A stretch of 64,000 bases of DNA from Tetracentron sinense. Its lineage: Eukaryota; Streptophyta; Magnoliopsida; Trochodendrales; Trochodendraceae. The notes below the pieces were generated by a model that saw only the letters and a list, made by a program, of their open reading frames with translations, had not been told where the DNA came from and searched no databases. The stretch is from assembly GCA_015143295.1 (NCBI GenBank), contig CM026568.1, forward strand, positions 19,226,607-19,290,606. Reading direction: 5' to 3'. Numbering within the stretch: position 1 is the first letter of the stretch; the number at the start of each line of letters is the position of its first letter. The position numbers and the translations under genes are program-made. Positions 59,552-64,000 of the stretch are shown piece by piece.

Positions 59552-61596
59552 TGTCACGCCCTAAAATACCTCATAGGAGTTAAGAGATACTTTAGGTGTG
59601 ACTATACGTACCTGTCAAGCCATCCTGTAATGAATAAGGTAAATATAATATTAACACAATGATAATCAGAGCGCGGAAGCTAAACATAGGTTGCAGAAGC
59701 GTAAACTAATTTTTCTTTTCTTTATAAGTTTGTATCCCAAGTGAAAATATACATAAAACATATCCAAGCCTAAGGTGGATAGGCCCACCTATTAAAATAT
59801 CAAAATACACAGACCCTCTCGTACTCTCCCCTCAACAGTAGTCGAGGTATGGCCACACGTCGAGGTCTCGGTCCGCCTGAGACTGTAGTGGAATAGACGG
59901 CTCTCTCTCCTCTATGTACTCTTCCTCGACCCAAGGCTCCGGGTCGAGGGCTCCCTCAGTACCTGCCGATATGAAAGTACGGCTGAACATGTAATACTCA
60001 GCGAGTACAAGCCACTAACTAACCATAACAATAATAAAACACAACAACGGTAATACAATACAGAGCAATAAGAGGAACATCACGAAAGAAACAATATTAA
60101 ACATGGTACGATGCAATCATCTTGACGTGCGTGCATGAATGCGAAAACTCCGATAAACTCATGCTTGGAAATCCGTTTCATGTCTCGGTATGGCTTGAGA
60201 AAATCATGTAGGCGTGCATGCATGAATGCCTGTCTAATTATTACATGCATATGCTCTTGAAACCTCGGTTTATGCATACGTGCGTGCCAATAGTGACAAT
60301 CATGGGCATGCGGATAGCAAAAGAGATATTGCATCATAATTAAATTCATAGTATAAGCATATGAAAATTTGAGTAATCTGCATGACACTTGATCAATTCA
60401 TCATTCATAAGAACACATGCCTAAGACCTACTTCCATTTTCTTCATTTAAAGCATTTGCTCATAGTTTAGGCATTTTGTCAAACACATAACATACAACGT
60501 TCCTTAGTAGTTCATCTTATTATTTTTAGTGCATGTTTTTCATTCAATCATAAAGGTAAGTTCATTATTGGTAAAATGTACATCTTCCATGTTCCATTTC
60601 ACACACCACACATATCATACATCATACATTCGGCATCTCATCGCCTCAATCAACACCCCATACACATCCATACCATTTTCTTATCTTATTTATATTTATT
60701 GGAGATGTTACATTTCATAGGGAAGGAAAACATACTAGCAAGCATCACATTTCACAATAAAAAACCTAGATTATTGCTAGGGGAAGTTAGTAGGGTGTAC
60801 TAACCTTGAATCAAGACTTGATCTTGATTGTAAACCTTGATTAGAGCTCTAATTTGTAAGAAGAAAGACTCTTGCTTGAAAAAGGCTTGAGTGGGAAGGA
60901 AACCCTCTTGAAAATACCTTAGAAAGTGCTGCCCTAGCTTGGAGAAATGAGCTTCATGAGTGCTTGAGCCTTGACCTTGAAGAAAACGAACTTGAGATAA
61001 TCTAGGGTTTTCAATCCTTTGATTTCTTCTCAAAAACAAACCCTAGGTTAGGAAATCTCCTTCTCCTCTCTCTCTATCTCCCAAATACTCTAAGTGTAGT
61101 GAATGGGGTCCTCAGGGTTCGGGCAAACCCTTTAAGGCAAGAGGGAACCGCCCAAATGACAAAAAGACCTTTAATGAAATTTCTGCAAAAACGCGATGAC
61201 CAAGCGATCGGTGGTTATGACCGATCGATCAGTTGCCTACCGAGCGATCAGTGTTTTTGACCGAGCGATTGGTCAAAAACACGCTCTCTGGAAAATTTCC
61301 CCACAGAAAAAAGTTAACCAGTCGATAGCCTCCGATCGATTGCTTTTGGACCGATCGATCGCTACTAATGATCGAGCGATCGGTGCTCTGCAGGTCCCGA
61401 CTGTTTTGACCATATCTTTTGACTCGCTCGTCGGATTTTGACGATTCCACTTGCGTTGGGTTCGTCTTTCGAAAAAGAATATTTCTGACATTTCAGAATT
61501 TCTAATTTCTCCCTTATTTATTAATTAGACTATGAGAAAGGTCAATTAGCTACGAAAGTACCATTCATTAAATATAGAAAAGTCCGGAGTGCTACA
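59552..61596 (-). mobile_element. 3' LTR of a Ty3/gypsy element (2045 bp)
   Basis: On the minus strand it starts TGTAGCACTCCGGAC at 61596, directly after the polypurine tract, and ends GGGCGTGACA at 59552. U3 holds many GATCGATCGGT palindromes (61195..61385). It is clearly related to the solo LTR 26832..29043 by shared blocks ('TATCGACTGGTTAAC', 'AAAGACGAAxCCAACGCAAGT'). The other LTR lies beyond the window, so the target duplication cannot be checked; the low-side flank is ATTTC. Confidence 0.85.
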
Positions 61597-61608
61597 TTCT
61601 CCCCCCTT
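61597..61608 (-). promoter_or_regulatory. Polypurine tract of the Ty3/gypsy element
   Basis: AAGGGGGGAGAA on the minus strand, immediately before the TGTAGC start of the 3' LTR and after the usual 'AATTTCGAGGACGAAATTTT' spacer. Confidence 0.85.
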
Positions 61609-61685
61609 ACAAAAATTTCGTCCTCGAAATTTGGACGATACATACATGCACAAAACCATAACAAATATAAGGGAATGTCAAGGCC

Positions 61686-64000
61686 CTAAACAAATAACTG
61701 ATGATACTTTTCTCGAACTTCGGCTTCTCGTTCCCATGTAGCTTCCTCCCTTGAATGGTGTTGTTATCTTACCAAGACCAAGGGAATGGTCTTGTTGCGC
61801 AAGACTTGATCTCGCCTATCTAAGATCTGCACCGGTTGCTCAACTAGTGTAAGATCCTCTCGAATTTCCACTGGATCAAGCTCTATGACATGAGAAGAGT
61901 CCGGGATGTACTTTCGAAGTACAGAGACATGGAATACATTATGGACCGCCGCCATATGAGTGGGCAAAGCAACACGGTAAGCCACCTCACCGACTCTAGT
62001 AATGATCTTGAACGGGCCCACATATCTCAGACTGAGTTTGCTTCTCTTTCCGAATCTCATAACACCCTTGGTTGGTGAAACCCGAACAAATACAAAATCA
62101 CCAACTCGAAACTCAAGGTCTCTCCTTCTGTTGTCGGCGTAGCTCTTCTGTCTATCTTGTGCGGTCTTCAACCTTTCCCAGATAAGCTTGACCCTATCCG
62201 CAGTTCCTTCAATTAATTCGGGACCCAAAATTTTTCTTTCTCCAACTTCATCCCAATACAGAGGGGATCTACAACTCCTTCCGTACAAAGCTTCAAAAGG
62301 AGTCATCTGTATGCTTGTCTGATAACTGTTATTGGAGGCGAATTCCACTAAAGGTAGGTGATCTTCCCAACTTCCCTCGAAGTCTAGCATACATGCACGG
62401 AACATGTCTTCGATAATCTGATTCACTCGCTCGGTTTGCCCATCCGTCTGTGGATGGAAAGTCGTGCTAAAGTCTAACCGGAAACCCATTGCCCCTTGAA
62501 AAATTTTCCAAAACCTGGATGTGAATCTCGGGTCCCGATCCGACACAATGCTCACTGGCACCCCGTGTAACCGGACTATCTCTTTGATATACAATGCGGT
62601 TAATTGATTTGAATTGAAAATAGTCCGGTACGGTAAGAAATGGGCGGACTTTGTCAAACGGTCCACCACAACCCATATAGCATCGGTCTTTCTAACCGTC
62701 TTTGGCAACCCTACAATAAAGTCCATAGAGATATGTTCTCATTTCCACTCAGGAATAGGGAGAGACTGTAAAAGTCCAGCCGGTCTCAAGTGTTCTGCTT
62801 TCACCTATTGGCACACCAAACACCGTGCCACGTACTCCGCAACTTCTCTCTTCATGTTTCGCCACCAAAAGTGACTCTTGATGTTTCGGTACATCTTCGT
62901 ACCCCCGGGATGCACCGTATACTTAAACCGGTGAGTTTCATCCATAATCTCTTTCCGAAGGTCTGCATTAGCTGGGACACAAAGTCTTCCCTTGAATGTA
63001 ATGGTGCCCCGGCTAGTGAGAGAGAAGTCCTTACTACCCTTGACAACTTCCTTGTCCTGGAAAGCTAACAAGTCAGCATCTGTGGCTTGATACTCTTGGA
63101 TCAAATCTATGATGTACGACCGAACCGTGACATTTACCAAAACAGGGCTACGGATGGAATCATTCACACTGATGTCTAGATTAGCCAAATCTTCCAATAA
63201 TCTTCATTCTTGCACTAACATGTGAGCCAACAACCCCGGTGGTTTCCTACTCAAGGCGTCAGCCACTACGTTAGCTTTTCCCGAGTGATATTGGATGGTG
63301 CACTCGTAATCTTTCAAGAATTCTATCCAACGCCGTTGCCGTAAATTTAGTTCCTTCTGGGAAAAGAGGTACTTGAGACTCTTGTGATCCGTGAACAATA
63401 GAACTCTACCCCGTAAAGGTAATGGCGCCAAATCTTAAGTGCAAACACGACTGTAGCAAGCTCCAAGTCGTGAGTGGGGTAATTCTTTTCATGCTCCTTC
63501 AGTTGCCTTGATGCGTAGGCAATGACTTTCTTGTGCTGCATTAGGAAACACCCAAGTCCCACATGTGAGGCGTCACTATAAACCTCATAACCAACATGTC
63601 CCGACGGCACAGTAAGGACAAGGGTTGTAGTAAGCCGCTTCTTCAGTTCCGTGAAACTGATCTCGCACTCGTCACTCCATACAAACTTGGCATTCTTCCA
63701 TGTTAGGTGAGTGAGAGGTGCAGCCAAACTGGAGAATCCATCCACAAATCTCCGGTAGTAGCCTGCTAATCCAAGGAAACTCCGTATCTCAGTAACGCTC
63801 TTGGACCTCTCCCAACTCATGACTGCCTCAACCTTGATTGGGTCTACAGAAATACCCTCGGCCGACACTACGTGGCCTAGGAACGCTACCTTCTCTAACC
63901 AGAATTCACACTTGCTCAATTTGGCATATAGCCTATGCTCTCTCAACATCTCCAGAGCAAGGCGGAGGTCTCATGTGTGATCTTCCCGTGTCTGGGAATA
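61686..64000 (-). pseudogene. Broken Ty3/gypsy pol: RNase H, integrase, chromodomain-like tail (partial)
   Basis: The minus-strand frame enters the window just after the reverse transcriptase active site (the edge reads YSQTREDH). RT continuation, the thumb/connection ('KCEFW', '[12 protein letters not shown]') and RNase H (YSDAS, DLEL, TDHKSL) run from 63949 to about 63200. The integrase zinc finger (H, H, CLVC) ends near 62808. The integrase core (MDFIVG, VSDRD, TERVNQ) starts at 62726, and the C-terminal 'RNKTIPLV...EATWE' resembles a chromodomain of Tekay/Del-type chromoviruses. Breaks: stops at 63971..63973, 63204..63206, 62805..62807, 62739..62741 and 61764..61766, and a one-base frameshift near 63399..63411. 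The natural end is at 61686..61688. The element cannot make its own enzymes. Lineage is inference from sequence memory. Confidence 0.9.

Overview
This is plant nuclear DNA, most likely from a eudicot. The evidence is a five-exon cytochrome P450 gene of the CYP749 type with GT-AG introns, plant-type Ty3/gypsy retrotransposons with long LTRs, a TRIM element, tRNA-derived SINEs and many small inverted-repeat transposons. I see no rRNA, CRISPR array or operon structure, and I cannot name the species. The window is gene-poor. Only two ordinary genes are supported: the P450 (30349..34100, minus) and a small cysteine-rich membrane protein (51637..51939, minus).

Layout. Positions 1-20663 are LTR sequence nested in LTR sequence. 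A fragment of a 'TGTAAGCACCC' family LTR (455..1090 plus 7202..7629) is split by a minus-strand solo LTR (1091..7196), which is itself split by a plus-strand solo LTR (1626..4432). A relative of the first family (about 7886..9699 plus 19893..20663) is split by a 10.2-kb element (9700..19887). That element has an exact 5-bp target duplication but no gag or pol. It carries a 123-bp tandem array of about 19 copies next to its 3' LTR. Positions 21297..29581 hold a solo LTR containing two further solo LTRs, one of which holds a hAT-type element and a small fold-back element. Each of the three LTRs has an exact 5-bp target duplication.

The P450 gene follows, with an 840-bp hAT-type insertion in intron 3 and a TIR element just upstream. 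Positions 35152..47577 are a tandem duplication of a unit of about 6 kb. Its two copies differ by clean insertions (a SINE, MITEs) that show empty and filled sites side by side. Then come a TRIM element (48256..49036), several hAT-type elements with 8-bp target duplications, the small membrane-protein gene, and a region (53-59 kb) built from many direct and inverted copies of one unidentified repeat. The window ends inside a minus-strand chromovirus-like Ty3/gypsy element. Its 3' LTR is 59552..61596. Its pol reading frame (61686..64000) is broken by five stop codons and a frameshift.

Most long open frames here are by-products of repeats and are not listed as genes. All homology statements were made by eye; no alignment or database search was run.
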